Of a stretch of 64,000 bases of DNA, positions 31,121 to 40,189 are shown in pieces. Position numbers and translations under genes: made by a program. Location: NCBI RefSeq assembly GCF_019645855.1, contig NZ_CP080999.1, positions 1,674,001-1,738,000 on the forward strand. Reading direction: 5' to 3'. How positions within the stretch are numbered: the first letter of the stretch is position 1; every line of letters begins with the position of its first letter. The stretch is from Mycobacterium malmoense. GTDB taxonomy: Bacteria; Actinomycetota; Actinomycetes; Mycobacteriales; Mycobacteriaceae. A model generated the notes under the pieces. The model saw only the letters and a list, made by a program, of their open reading frames with translations. It was not told where the DNA came from and did no database searches.

Positions 31121-32548
31121 GTGACATTCCCCATACTGGGCCAGCCAGACACCGGCGATACCGCTTGGATGCTGGCCAGTTCCGCGCTGGTGCTGTTGAT
31201 GACGCCGGGTCTGGCGTTCTTCTACGGCGGCATGGTGCGCGCCAGGAGCGTGCTGAACATGCTCATGATGAGCATCAGCGCGATGGGCGTGGTGACGGTG
31301 CTGTGGGTGCTCTACGGCTACTCGATCGCCTTCGGCGACGACGTCGGCAATGTCATGGGCAAACCCACCGACTACTGGGGCCTGAAGGGCCTCATCGGCG
31401 TCAACGCCGTGGCCGCCGATCCGAGCAAGGGCGTTTCGGCGGTGGATATTCCGCTGGCCGGCACCCTGCCCGCCACCGTGTTCGTGGCATTCCAGCTGAT
31501 GTTCGCGATCATCACGGTCGCGCTGATCTCGGGGGCCGTGTCCGACCGGCTGAAGTTCGGCGCCTGGCTGGTGTTCGCCGGGCTGTGGGCGACGTTCGTC
31601 TACTTCCCCGTCGCGCACTGGGTTTTCGCGTTCGACGGCTTCGCGTCCGAGCACGGCGGCTGGATCGCCAACAAGCTGCACGCGATCGACTTCGCCGGCG
31701 GCACCGCGGTCCACATCAATTCCGGTGTGGCCGGCCTGGCGCTGGCGATCGTGTTGGGCAAGCGCCGCGGCTGGCCCACGACGCTCTTCCGGCCGCACAA
31801 CCTGCCGTTCGTGATGCTCGGCGCGGGATTGCTGTGGTTCGGCTGGTACGGGTTCAATGCCGGTTCGGCGACCAGCTCCAACGGAGTCGCCGCGTCGACG
31901 TTCATCACCACCACGGTCGCGACGGCCACGGCCATGCTCGCGTGGCTGCTCACCGAGCGCATCCGCGACGGCAAGGCGACGACGCTGGGAGCGGCGTCGG
32001 GCATCGTGGCCGGACTGGTCGCCATCACACCGTCCTGCTCGTCGGTCAACGTGTTGGGCGCCTTGATCGTCGGCTTCGTGGCCGGCGTGGTGTGCGCGCT
32101 GGCGGTCGGGCTGAAATTCCGGCTCGGCTTCGACGACTCGCTCGACGTGGTCGGGGTGCACCTGGTCGGCGGTCTGGCCGGCACGTTGCTGGTGGGTCTG
32201 CTCGCCGCCCCGGAGAGCCCAGCCATCAACGGCGTGGCCGGGGTATCCAAGGGATTGTTCTACGGCGGTGGCTGGGCACAGCTGGAGCGGCAAGCGGTCG
32301 GCGCGTTCGCCGTTCTCTTCTACTCCGGCATCGTCACACTGATCCTGGCCTTGATCCTGAAATACACCATCGGGCTGCGCCTCAGTCCCGAGGCGGAAGC
32401 CTCCGGCATCGACGAGGCCGAACACGCCGAGAGCGGTTATGATTTCGCAGTGGTCACCGGATCGGTTCTCCCACCCCGGGTCACTGTGGAGGACACCGTC
32501 AACGGCCTGGAGCGCGCCGACGAGAAAGTTGAGGCGGAGCAGAAATGA
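31121..32548 (+). CDS. amt: Ammonium transporter Amt
   Basis: Polytopic membrane protein that takes up ammonium. 475 residues (M. tuberculosis 477), about 11 membrane segments. The twin pore histidines are in FAGGTAVHINSGVAG and VVGVHLVGGLAG; signature-type DFAGG is present. GTG start preceded by a strong GGAGGTGAT at 31106. Its TGA overlaps the glnB ATG (ATGA), fitting the usual physical coupling of AmtB with PII. A long soluble C-terminal tail (VEDTVNGLERADEKVEAEQK) extends into the cytoplasm. Confidence 0.96.
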   Translation: MTFPILGQPDTGDTAWMLASSALVLLMTPGLAFFYGGMVRARSVLNMLMMSISAMGVVTVLWVLYGYSIAFGDDVGNVMGKPTDYWGLKGLIGVNAVAADPSKGVSAVDIPLAGTLPATVFVAFQLMFAIITVALISGAVSDRLKFGAWLVFAGLWATFVYFPVAHWVFAFDGFASEHGGWIANKLHAIDFAGGTAVHINSGVAGLALAIVLGKRRGWPTTLFRPHNLPFVMLGAGLLWFGWYGFNAGSATSSNGVAASTFITTTVATATAMLAWLLTERIRDGKATTLGAASGIVAGLVAITPSCSSVNVLGALIVGFVAGVVCALAVGLKFRLGFDDSLDVVGVHLVGGLAGTLLVGLLAAPESPAINGVAGVSKGLFYGGGWAQLERQAVGAFAVLFYSGIVTLILALILKYTIGLRLSPEAEASGIDEAEHAESGYDFAVVTGSVLPPRVTVEDTVNGLERADEKVEAEQK

Positions 32549-32883
32549 AGCTGATCACCGCGATCGTGAAGCCGTTCACCCTCGATGACGTCAAGACCAG
32601 CCTGGAGGAGGCCGGCGTCCTGGGGATGACGGTCAGCGAAATCCAGGGCTACGGACGGCAAAAGGGCCACACCGAGGTTTACCGGGGCGCCGAGTACTCG
32701 GTCGATTTCGTGCCGAAGGTCCGCATCGAGGTCGTCGTCGACGACTCCATCGTCGACAAGGTCGTGGACAGCATCGTCCGGGCCGCGCGCACCGGCAAGA
32801 TCGGTGACGGCAAGGTCTGGGTCAGTCCCGTGGAAACCATTGTGCGAGTGCGCACCGGCGAACGCGGAACCGATGCCCTATAG
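32545..32883 (+). CDS. glnB: Nitrogen regulatory protein PII
   Basis: Trimeric signal protein reporting 2-oxoglutarate and energy state; binds Amt. 112 residues, the usual length. The T-loop Tyr51 is present (RGAEYSVDF), the residue that GlnD modifies (adenylylation in actinobacteria); the C-terminal signature GDGKVWVSPVETIVRVRTGERG is also clear. Overlaps amt by 4 nt and is followed by glnD. Confidence 0.97.
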   Translation: MKLITAIVKPFTLDDVKTSLEEAGVLGMTVSEIQGYGRQKGHTEVYRGAEYSVDFVPKVRIEVVVDDSIVDKVVDSIVRAARTGKIGDGKVWVSPVETIVRVRTGERGTDAL

Positions 32884-32929
32884 AAACTAGCGACAGATTG
32901 CCGATCCAACCCCGTCGGGCCGGGAGGGC

Positions 32930-35374
32930 ATGAAACCGAACCGGCCCGACCCGTCCGGGGACATAACGGGGACAGGAAGCGCCTGCGCGGCAAGCGATTT
33001 AGCTGCCGCGCGGCGCAAACTGTTGTCGGATGGTGTTGGATTGCATGCGGCCGAGCTGCGCCACGCGTGGCTGGACCTGCACGAGTCGTGGTTGACCGCC
33101 AAGGCGGGCCAGATCGGTATCAACGACGACAGCGGCTTCGCGATCGCCGGGATCGGCGGTCTGGGCCGCCACGAGCTGCTGCCGTACTCCGACCTGGATC
33201 TAATGTTGTTGCACGACAACAAGTCTGCGGATGTGCTGCAGCGGGTCGCCGACAAGCTGTGGTATCCGCTGTGGGACGCCAACGTTCGGCTTGACCACAG
33301 CGTGCGAACCGTCTCCGAAGCGCTCGGCGTCGCCAATACCGACCTGGTGGCCGCCCTGGGCATGTTGGACGCCCGCCACATCGCCGGCGACGCGCGGCTG
33401 TCCGAGGAGCTGATCGCCGGCGCAAGAAGGCAGTGGCGCAGCGCAATTCGTTCCCGCATGGACGAGCTGGTCGACATGACGCACGCCCGCTGGCAACGTT
33501 GCGGCCGGATCTCGCAACGAGCCGAGCCGGATCTGAAATCGGGCCGCGGCGGCCTTCGCGATGTGCAATTGCTTGACGCGCTGGGGGTCGCCCAGCTGAT
33601 CGACCGCCACGGCATGGGCCGCCCGGAAACACCGGGGGGTTCGCTGGACGACGCCTACCTGACGCTGCTCGACGTGCGCACCGAGCTGCACCGGGTGTCC
33701 GGCCGCGGACGCGATCAGCTGCTGGCCCAGTTCGCCGACGAGATCAGCGCCGCCTTGCACGTCGGCGACCGATTCGACTTGGCGCGCAAGCTTTCCGACG
33801 CCGGCCGCACCATCGGTTACCACGCCGAGACGGGGCTGCGGACCGCCCAAAACGCGCTGCCGCGCCGTGGCGTGTCGGCCTTGGTGCGGCGGCCGAAGCG
33901 CCGGCCGCTGGACGAGGGCGTCGTCGAGTATGCCGGGGAAATCGTGCTCGCCCGCGACGCTTCGCCCGAGACCGACGCCGGTCTGGTGCTGCGAGTGGCC
34001 GCCGCGTCGGCCGACACCGGATTGCCGATCGGCGCCGCCACGCTGAGCCGCCTGGCCGCCGGCCCACCCGAGATGCCAACCCCCTGGCCGCGAGAGGCAT
34101 TGGACGACCTTCTGGTTGTACTCAGTGCCGGTCCCACCGCGGTGGCGACGATCGAAGCGCTCGACCGCACCGGGCTATGGGGTCGGTTGTTGCCGGAATG
34201 GGACGCGATTCGCGACCTTCCGCCCCGCGACGTCGCGCACAAGTGGACGGTGGACCGTCATGTGGTCGAGACCGCCGTCAACGCGGCACCCCTGTCCACG
34301 CGGGTGGCACGGCCCGATCTGCTTGCGCTCGGCGCGTTGCTGCACGACATCGGCAAGGGCAGGGGCGTCGATCACAGTGTGCTCGGCGCCGAGATGGCCC
34401 TCGAAATCGGTGCCAGGATTGGGGTTTCGCCCGCGGACGTCGAGCTCTTGTCGAAGCTGGTCCGCCACCACCTGCTGCTGCCGATCGTGGCCACCCGAAG
34501 CGACCTGAACGACCCGAAAACCATTCAGGGCGTATCGGAGGCTCTGGGTGGCGATCCGCTCTTGCTCGAGGTGTTGCACGCGCTGACCGAGGCCGACTCG
34601 AACGCCACCGGTCCCGGGGTGTGGAGCGAATGGAAGGCCTCCCTGATCGAGGACCTGGTGCGTCGCTGCCGGATGGTGATGGCCGGCGAGCCCCTGCCGC
34701 GGGCGAATCCGGCTACGCCCCACTACCTTTCGCTGGCCGCCGACCACGGTGTGCACGTGGAGATCACGCCGGGTGACAGCGCGCGCACGTATCACGTGGT
34801 GATGGTGGCCCCGGACCGGCGGGGGTTGACGTCGAAAGCCGCCGCCGTGCTGGCGCTGAACTCGCTGGGAGTCCATTCGGCGACCGTGAACAGCCACGAG
34901 GGCGTCGCGATCACCGAATTCGTGGTATCGCCGCACTTCGGTTCCCCGGCGGCGGCCGATCTGCTGCGTCAGCAATTCGTCGGCGCCCTCGCCGGCGACA
35001 TCGACGTGCTGGCCATGCTGGAGAAGCGTGACAGCGAGGTCGCCAGCTCGGCGTCGGCTCGGGCGGGGGAGGTGCTGGCGGGGGTCCCCGTGACGCGCTC
35101 GACCGCCCCGCCGCGCATCGTGTGGCTCGATACCGCCGCCGAAGGCCAGCTGGTCGTGGAGGTGCGCGCCATGGATCGGCCCGGCTTGCTCGCGCTGCTG
35201 ACCCGCGCGCTGGAGAACGCGGGCGCCGACATCGTCTGGGCGAAGGTCAACACGTTCGGATCGACCGCAGCCGATGTGTTCTGCATCGTGTTGCCGACCG
35301 GAGCCCCGGACGCGCAAGCGGCGGTGGAGAAGCACCTGCTGGCCGTGTTGGGCGCCCCGGCGACAGAGGGCTGA
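32930..35374 (+). CDS. glnD: PII nucleotidyltransferase GlnD
   Basis: Modifies and demodifies PII in response to glutamine. 814 residues (M. tuberculosis about 808). Nucleotidyltransferase motif GGLGRHELLPYSDLDLMLL about 78-96 with its DxD, GlnD-type central domain (LKSGRGGLRDVQLL), HD hydrolase domain (LGALLHDIGKGRGVDHS about 466-482) and two C-terminal ACT domains (from about 620 and about 735). 46 nt after glnB. The start is uncertain: the first 20 residues (MKPNRPDPSGDITGTGSA) are not in the M. tuberculosis protein as I recall it. Confidence 0.95.
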   Translation: MKPNRPDPSGDITGTGSACAASDLAAARRKLLSDGVGLHAAELRHAWLDLHESWLTAKAGQIGINDDSGFAIAGIGGLGRHELLPYSDLDLMLLHDNKSADVLQRVADKLWYPLWDANVRLDHSVRTVSEALGVANTDLVAALGMLDARHIAGDARLSEELIAGARRQWRSAIRSRMDELVDMTHARWQRCGRISQRAEPDLKSGRGGLRDVQLLDALGVAQLIDRHGMGRPETPGGSLDDAYLTLLDVRTELHRVSGRGRDQLLAQFADEISAALHVGDRFDLARKLSDAGRTIGYHAETGLRTAQNALPRRGVSALVRRPKRRPLDEGVVEYAGEIVLARDASPETDAGLVLRVAAASADTGLPIGAATLSRLAAGPPEMPTPWPREALDDLLVVLSAGPTAVATIEALDRTGLWGRLLPEWDAIRDLPPRDVAHKWTVDRHVVETAVNAAPLSTRVARPDLLALGALLHDIGKGRGVDHSVLGAEMALEIGARIGVSPADVELLSKLVRHHLLLPIVATRSDLNDPKTIQGVSEALGGDPLLLEVLHALTEADSNATGPGVWSEWKASLIEDLVRRCRMVMAGEPLPRANPATPHYLSLAADHGVHVEITPGDSARTYHVVMVAPDRRGLTSKAAAVLALNSLGVHSATVNSHEGVAITEFVVSPHFGSPAAADLLRQQFVGALAGDIDVLAMLEKRDSEVASSASARAGEVLAGVPVTRSTAPPRIVWLDTAAEGQLVVEVRAMDRPGLLALLTRALENAGADIVWAKVNTFGSTAADVFCIVLPTGAPDAQAAVEKHLLAVLGAPATEG

Positions 35375-35390
35375 TCCTTTCGGTGCGGCA

Positions 35391-35549
35391 GGCGGCAGGT
35401 TCTTAGTTGTCGACCCGCACGTCGATGATGCGGATGCGGCACACACGGCGCTGGTTCGTAACTTCTACCGTAACAAAGGTTTTCAGGACATGGACGAGGG
35501 GATCAACCGCATGTATATCAGCATCAAGACCATCCGGCAGCACCTGTAG
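35391..35549 (+). pseudogene. C-terminal remnant of a TacT-like GNAT acetyltransferase
   Basis: Reading from 35391 gives FLVVDPHVDD, then NFYRNKGFQ, then MYISIKTIRQHL and a stop. In GNAT toxins of the TacT/AtaT group the C terminus reads roughly FLVVDP..AxxFYxxxGF....LFLPMKTI, in the same order and at similar spacing. No acetyl-CoA-binding core (RxxGxG) or start codon is found upstream, because glnD ends at 35374 in another frame. I read it as the last 50 or so codons of a lost toxin gene. No antitoxin (RHH/DUF1778) partner is visible. Confidence 0.5.
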
Positions 35550-35757
35550 CGCCTCGGGACGGCGGTCCCGCGCGCCATTGTTGGGCGGCGCGGCATTACC
35601 GGAGGTGGCGACCGCCGAGCAGTACGCGTGCGATCACCCGCACGTCCAAGATATTGTCAACTCCGCCAATGGTATTTGGTTCGGTTGGCTCAAGACGTAA
35701 AGCCCGGGTGTGCTGATTTTCGTAGTGCGCATGGTCAGCCACTTGTGGATTTCCCAG
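35550..35757. other. Gene-free stretch between the GNAT remnant and the helicase gene end
   Basis: No recognised coding sequence. One frame ending near 35700 reads EQYACDHPHVQDIVNSANGIWFGWLKT, which looks protein-like but is not assigned to a family. It may be another decayed gene piece. No clear terminator hairpin was found although the helicase gene converges here. Confidence 0.35.
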
Positions 35758-37455
35758 TCACGAGTGCTCGGAATTCAATTGCCGCAACGCCTCGATGCGG
35801 GCCTGGATCTGTTCGCGGGTCGCGGCGGCGATCGGTGGGCCTCCGCAGCGGCGGCGAAGTTCGCTGTGGATCCAGCCGTGCGGCTTGCCGGTGCGGTGAT
35901 GGGTTAGCGACACCAGCGTGTTGAGCTCGCGGCGCAGCTCACGCAGCTGACCATGCATCGATGGCGGCGCCCCCGCAGCGGAAGCGGCCCGCCTCTGCAG
36001 CTGCTCGTCCTGGCGGCGGTGCAGCAGGGCACGCATCTGGTCGGCGTCGAGCAAGCCGGGGATGCCCAGGTAGTCGGCCTCCTCGTCGCTTCCGGCCGGA
36101 GCGGCGGTGCCGAACGAGGACCCGTCAAAAATGACCTGATCCAGTTCGGCGTCGGCGCCCAACGACGTGAAACCCTTGTCCGTTTCCGTCTTTTCGGTCT
36201 GCGTCCGGACGGCGGGATCGCCGTCGAGGGGATCGTCGGCCTCCCGGTGCGGCTGCCCGAGCACGTGGTTGCGCTGCGCCTCCAACTCGCTCGCCAGCTG
36301 CAGCAGGTTGGGCACCGACGGCACGAAGATGCTCGCGGTCTCGCCCGGTCGACGGGACCGCACGAACCGGCCGATGGCCTGCGCGAAGAACAGCGGCGTC
36401 GAGGCGCTGGTGGCGTAGATCCCGACCGAAAGGCGGGGCACGTCAACGCCTTCGGAGACCATGCGCACCGCGACCAGCCACCTGCTGGTGCCTTCGGCGA
36501 ACTCGGTGATGCGGGCCGACGATCCCGGGTCGTCGGAGAGCACGACCGTCGGCGCCTCCGAGGTCATCCTCGTCAGCAGGGCGGCGTACGCGCGGGCGGC
36601 GGTGCGGTCCGATGCGATGATCATGCCGCCGGCGTCGGGCACGTGCGTCCGCTTGTGACGCAGCCGCTCGTCGGCGGCCGCGATCACCGCGGGCATCCAT
36701 TCGCCGGCGGGATCCAGCGCCGTGCGCCACGCCCGCGCGGTCTGCTCGGCGGACAGCGGCTCGCCCAGCCGTGCCGCATGCTCTTCGCCGGCGCTGTCGC
36801 GCCAGCGCGCCTGCCCGGAGTAGGCGAGGAACACCACCGGCCGGACCACGCCGTCGGTAAGCGCCTCGGCATAGCCGTAGGTGTGGTCGGCCTGCGAGCG
36901 CAGCACCCCGTCGGCGCCGGATGTGTAGGTGACGAACGGGATTGGGCTGTCGTCGCTGCGAAAAGGGGTGCCCGTCAAGGCAAGTCGGCGCGTGGCGTCG
37001 CCGAAGGCTTCGCGGATGGCCTCGCCCCAGGTCTTGGCGTCGCCGCCGTGGTGGATCTCGTCGAAGACGACCAAGGTCTTGCGCTGCTCGGTGCGCACCC
37101 GGTGCAGCGTCGGATGGGAGGCGACCTGGGCGTAGGTGACCATCACGCCGTGATACTCCGGCGAGGTCTGCGGGCTGGTATTGGAGAATCTCGGGTCCAG
37201 GGCGAGGCCGTGCCGCCCAGCGGCCTGCGCCCACTGCACCTTCAGGTGCTCGGTGGGCACCACGACGGTGATCTGCTCGACGGCACGCTGGCCGAGCAAC
37301 TCGCCGGCCACCCGCAGCGCGAACGTCGTTTTGCCCGACCCCGGGGTGGCGACGGCCAGGAAATCGCGCGGCTGGGCGGCCAGGTACTTCACCAGTGCCC
37401 TGCGCTGCCAGCCCCGCAACGGGGGGGCGCCGTCCGCGTGGCTGGCCGGCTGCAT
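35758..37455 (-). CDS. DEAD/DEAH-type superfamily 2 helicase (Rv2917 family)
   Basis: 565 residues from the ATG at 37455. Walker A ATPGSGKTTFALR about 38-50, DEAH-like box VVFDEIHHGG about 130-139, motif III LTGTPFRSD, motif V MVSEGVDVPRLSVGIYAT and motif VI QAIGRFVRSRRPGE: a complete SF2 helicase core. Substrate unknown. The C-terminal 150 residues hold a helical Arg-rich part. GGGGG lies 8 nt before the ATG, which favours it over the GTG at 37461. Occupies the Rv2917 position between glnD and ffh on the opposite strand; the M. tuberculosis protein is annotated somewhat longer (about 626). Confidence 0.88.
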   Translation of the reverse strand: MQPASHADGAPPLRGWQRRALVKYLAAQPRDFLAVATPGSGKTTFALRVAGELLGQRAVEQITVVVPTEHLKVQWAQAAGRHGLALDPRFSNTSPQTSPEYHGVMVTYAQVASHPTLHRVRTEQRKTLVVFDEIHHGGDAKTWGEAIREAFGDATRRLALTGTPFRSDDSPIPFVTYTSGADGVLRSQADHTYGYAEALTDGVVRPVVFLAYSGQARWRDSAGEEHAARLGEPLSAEQTARAWRTALDPAGEWMPAVIAAADERLRHKRTHVPDAGGMIIASDRTAARAYAALLTRMTSEAPTVVLSDDPGSSARITEFAEGTSRWLVAVRMVSEGVDVPRLSVGIYATSASTPLFFAQAIGRFVRSRRPGETASIFVPSVPNLLQLASELEAQRNHVLGQPHREADDPLDGDPAVRTQTEKTETDKGFTSLGADAELDQVIFDGSSFGTAAPAGSDEEADYLGIPGLLDADQMRALLHRRQDEQLQRRAASAAGAPPSMHGQLRELRRELNTLVSLTHHRTGKPHGWIHSELRRRCGGPPIAAATREQIQARIEALRQLNSEHS

Positions 37456-37616
37456 CGACACGTCCCCCGTAGATGGTCTGCCGCGCGTGGCGGTTCTGAC
37501 AGTGCTGACGCCGCGTTCGTTCCGTTACGCCGGCGCTCACGATACGGCGCGGTTCGGCGGCGGCTGTGAAATCTAGCATGGCAACGCTTTTCGACGCAGC
37601 AGCGACATGAATCTGG

Positions 37617-38414
37617 TTATCGCGCTTGGCTCACCAGGTCGCGGGTTTGCAGCCACTCGTGGATTCGTCCGGCGACGTCGGCCCATCCCGGTTCGAGCAT
37701 CATGTTGTGCCCCATGGGAAAGAATTCCGGTTCGGTCCCGTAGGCGCGCGCCGTGGCGCGGACGTCGGCCACGCTGACAAACCCGTCGTGCTCGGCGCCC
37801 AGCACCAGCATCGGGGTCCTCACCCGCCGGGTTCGGACGCGGCGGACCATCGGATCGGTCATGGCCGCGCGAATGCTCTCGGCTCCAGTGCGTTGCATGC
37901 AGGATTCGACGATGGCCTCGGGCGTGTCGGCGCAGAAGAGGTATTCGCGGGCCAGCACCGGGGTGGCGAGGAACTTCAGCAGCGTGCGGTCGGTCCATGC
38001 TTCCATGGTCATCGACGGTCGGCGGCGCCAGACTCGCAATGCCAATCTGAGCACGCCCCGAGGTGGCACGGAGCCCACCAGCACCGCGGCCGGGGCGCTG
38101 CGCTGTTCGAGGTAGCGCTGGATCACGAAGCCGCCCAGGGAATGGCCGATCAGCACCGGGCCGCCACCCAGGTCGTCGGCCACCGAACAGACGTCGTCGA
38201 TGTAGTCGGCGATGGAAACCGTGTGCAACGGCTTCGCCGTGGGGCTGGTGCCGTGCCCGCGCAGGCTCACCGCGACCGCGCGGTATCCCGCATCCGCGAA
38301 GAAGTCCAGGAAGTGGTCGTCCCAGCACCACGCGCCATGCCAGCCGCCGTGCACGAACAGCAGCGGCACCGGATGCGCGTCCGTGCAGGACCCCTTGTCG
38401 ATCACCTCGAGCAT
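37617..38414 (-). CDS. Alpha/beta hydrolase
   Basis: 265 residues with the canonical fold: FVHGGWHGAWCWDDHF near the N terminus (oxyanion region), SLRGHG, nucleophile elbow GHSLGG (Ser about 95), acid Asp in LGAEHDGFV, and His in PMGHNMMLEPGW near the C terminus. The HGGWHGAWCW start resembles plant esterase/lyase-like and MhpC-like hydrolases; substrate unknown. AAGGGG lies about 8 nt before the ATG. I do not recall this gene between Rv2917 and ffh in M. tuberculosis. Confidence 0.85.
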   Translation of the reverse strand: MLEVIDKGSCTDAHPVPLLFVHGGWHGAWCWDDHFLDFFADAGYRAVAVSLRGHGTSPTAKPLHTVSIADYIDDVCSVADDLGGGPVLIGHSLGGFVIQRYLEQRSAPAAVLVGSVPPRGVLRLALRVWRRRPSMTMEAWTDRTLLKFLATPVLAREYLFCADTPEAIVESCMQRTGAESIRAAMTDPMVRRVRTRRVRTPMLVLGAEHDGFVSVADVRATARAYGTEPEFFPMGHNMMLEPGWADVAGRIHEWLQTRDLVSQAR

Positions 38415-38448
38415 GAGCTGACCCCTTAAAGCGGCGCCCCTTAGTCGG

Positions 38449-38504
38449 CGAGCGTAACGCCACCGCGAAAAATCTGGCCGCGAATCGCAGTGGCGTTACA
38501 TTCG
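38449..38504. repeat. Intergenic palindrome G between divergent genes
   Basis: Arms 38449-38463 (CGAGCGTAACGCCAC) and 38490-38504 pair with one mismatch in 15. It lies between the divergent hydrolase and ffh genes, so it cannot end either. Its end CGAGCGT resembles palindromes A, B and D. Confidence 0.5.
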
Positions 38505-38546
38505 TGGCGCCGCTGCGCCCCGCGGCGCGGGCCGACCGATCACCAT

Positions 38547-38552
38547 TAGGCT
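38547..38552 (+). promoter_or_regulatory. -10 box of a leaderless ffh transcript
   Basis: TAGGCT occupies -12 to -7 relative to the GTG start at 38559, the exact geometry of mycobacterial leaderless promoters. No Shine-Dalgarno sequence is present. Confidence 0.55.
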
Positions 38553-38558
38553 GGCGGC

Positions 38559-40130
38559 GTGTTTGAATCGCTGTCCGACCGGTTGACCGGTGCCCTACAG
38601 GGGCTGCGCGGCAAGGGTCGACTGACCGACGCCGACATCGAGGCCACCACCCGCGAAATCCGGCTCGCGCTGCTGGAGGCCGACGTTTCGCTGCCCGTCG
38701 TGCGGGCGTTTGTGCACCGGATCAAGGAACGCGCCCGGGGGGCCGAGGTTTCCGGTGCCCTCAACCCGGCGCAGCAGGTCGTCAAGATCGTCAACGAAGA
38801 GCTCATCGGCATCCTGGGCGGACAGACCCGCCGGCTCGCCTTCGCCAAGACGCCGCCGACCGTGATCATGCTCGCCGGCCTGCAGGGCTCCGGTAAGACG
38901 ACGCTGGCCGGCAAGTTGGCCGCGTGGCTTCGTGGCCAGGGGCACACGCCGCTGCTGGTGGCCTGCGACCTGCAGCGGCCGGCCGCGGTGAACCAGCTGC
39001 AAGTCGTCGGTGAGCGCGCCGGGGTGCCGGTGTTCGCGCCGCACCCCGGGGAGTCGCCCGAGTCCGGCCCCGGTGACCCGGTCGCCGTCGCCGCCCAAGG
39101 GCTCGCCGAGGCCCGCGCCAAGCACTTCGACGTCGTCATCGTCGACACCGCCGGGCGGCTGGGCATCGACGACGAGCTGATGTCCCAGGCCGCGGCCATC
39201 CGGGACGCCATCCACCCCGACGAGGTGCTCTTCGTCCTCGACGCGATGATCGGCCAGGACGCCGTGGCCACCGCCGAGGCGTTCCGCGAGGGCGTTGGCT
39301 TCACCGGCGTGGTGCTGACCAAGCTCGACGGCGACGCCCGCGGCGGTGCCGCGCTGTCGGTCCGCGAGGTGACCGGCGTCCCCATCCTTTTCGCCTCCAC
39401 CGGCGAGAAGCTGGAGGACTTCGACGTCTTCCACCCCGACCGGATGGCCAGCCGCATCCTGGGCATGGGCGACGTGCTGAGCCTGATCGAACAGGCCGAG
39501 CAGGTCTTCGACGCCGAGCGGGCCGAGGCCGCCGCGGCCAAGATCGGCACCGGCGAGCTGACCCTGGAGGATTTCCTGGAGCAGATGCTCGCCATCCGCA
39601 AGATGGGCCCGATCGGCAACCTGCTGGGCATGCTGCCCGGCGCCGGCCAGATGAAGGAGGCGCTGGCCCAGGTCGACGACAGCCAACTCGACCGGTTGCA
39701 GGCCATCATCCGCGGGATGACGCCGCAAGAGCGGGCCGACCCAAAGATCATCAACGCCTCGCGGCGGCTGCGGATCGCCAACGGCTCGGGGGTGACGGTG
39801 TCGGAGGTCAACCAGCTGGTCGACCGCTTCTTCGAGGCCCGCAAGATGATGTCGTCGATGCTCGGCGGCATGGGCATCCCGGGCATGGGCCGCAGGTCGG
39901 CGACGCGCAAGGCCAAGGGCAGCAAGGGCAAGAAGGGCAAGAAGCGCGGCCCCACGCCGCCGAAGGTCAGGAGCCCACTCGGCGCGGGCATGCCGGGCAT
40001 GCCGAACATGCCGGCCGGGTTCCCCGACCTGTCGCAGATGCCCGACGGCCTCAACGAGCTGCCGCCCGCGCTGGCCGACTTCGACCTGTCCAAGCTGAAG
40101 TTCCCGGGCAACCCGGGCAAGAAGTCGTGA
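38559..40130 (+). CDS. ffh: Signal recognition particle GTPase Ffh (SRP54)
   Basis: Binds signal sequences at the ribosome and pairs with FtsY. 523 residues. N domain, then G domain with P-loop GLQGSGKTTLAGKLA about 107-121, DTAGRLG and TKLDGDARGG, then a Met-rich M domain (MLGMLPGAGQMKEALAQ; MMSSMLGGMGIPGMG) and a basic tail (KAKGSKGKKGKKRG). GTG start. Confidence 0.97.
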   Translation: MFESLSDRLTGALQGLRGKGRLTDADIEATTREIRLALLEADVSLPVVRAFVHRIKERARGAEVSGALNPAQQVVKIVNEELIGILGGQTRRLAFAKTPPTVIMLAGLQGSGKTTLAGKLAAWLRGQGHTPLLVACDLQRPAAVNQLQVVGERAGVPVFAPHPGESPESGPGDPVAVAAQGLAEARAKHFDVVIVDTAGRLGIDDELMSQAAAIRDAIHPDEVLFVLDAMIGQDAVATAEAFREGVGFTGVVLTKLDGDARGGAALSVREVTGVPILFASTGEKLEDFDVFHPDRMASRILGMGDVLSLIEQAEQVFDAERAEAAAAKIGTGELTLEDFLEQMLAIRKMGPIGNLLGMLPGAGQMKEALAQVDDSQLDRLQAIIRGMTPQERADPKIINASRRLRIANGSGVTVSEVNQLVDRFFEARKMMSSMLGGMGIPGMGRRSATRKAKGSKGKKGKKRGPTPPKVRSPLGAGMPGMPNMPAGFPDLSQMPDGLNELPPALADFDLSKLKFPGNPGKKS

Positions 40131-40189
40131 CGATCGCGAGCGCGGCGGAGCCGGGCGAAGCGGGTCGTCACCGGCAGAAGTAGCCGCCC

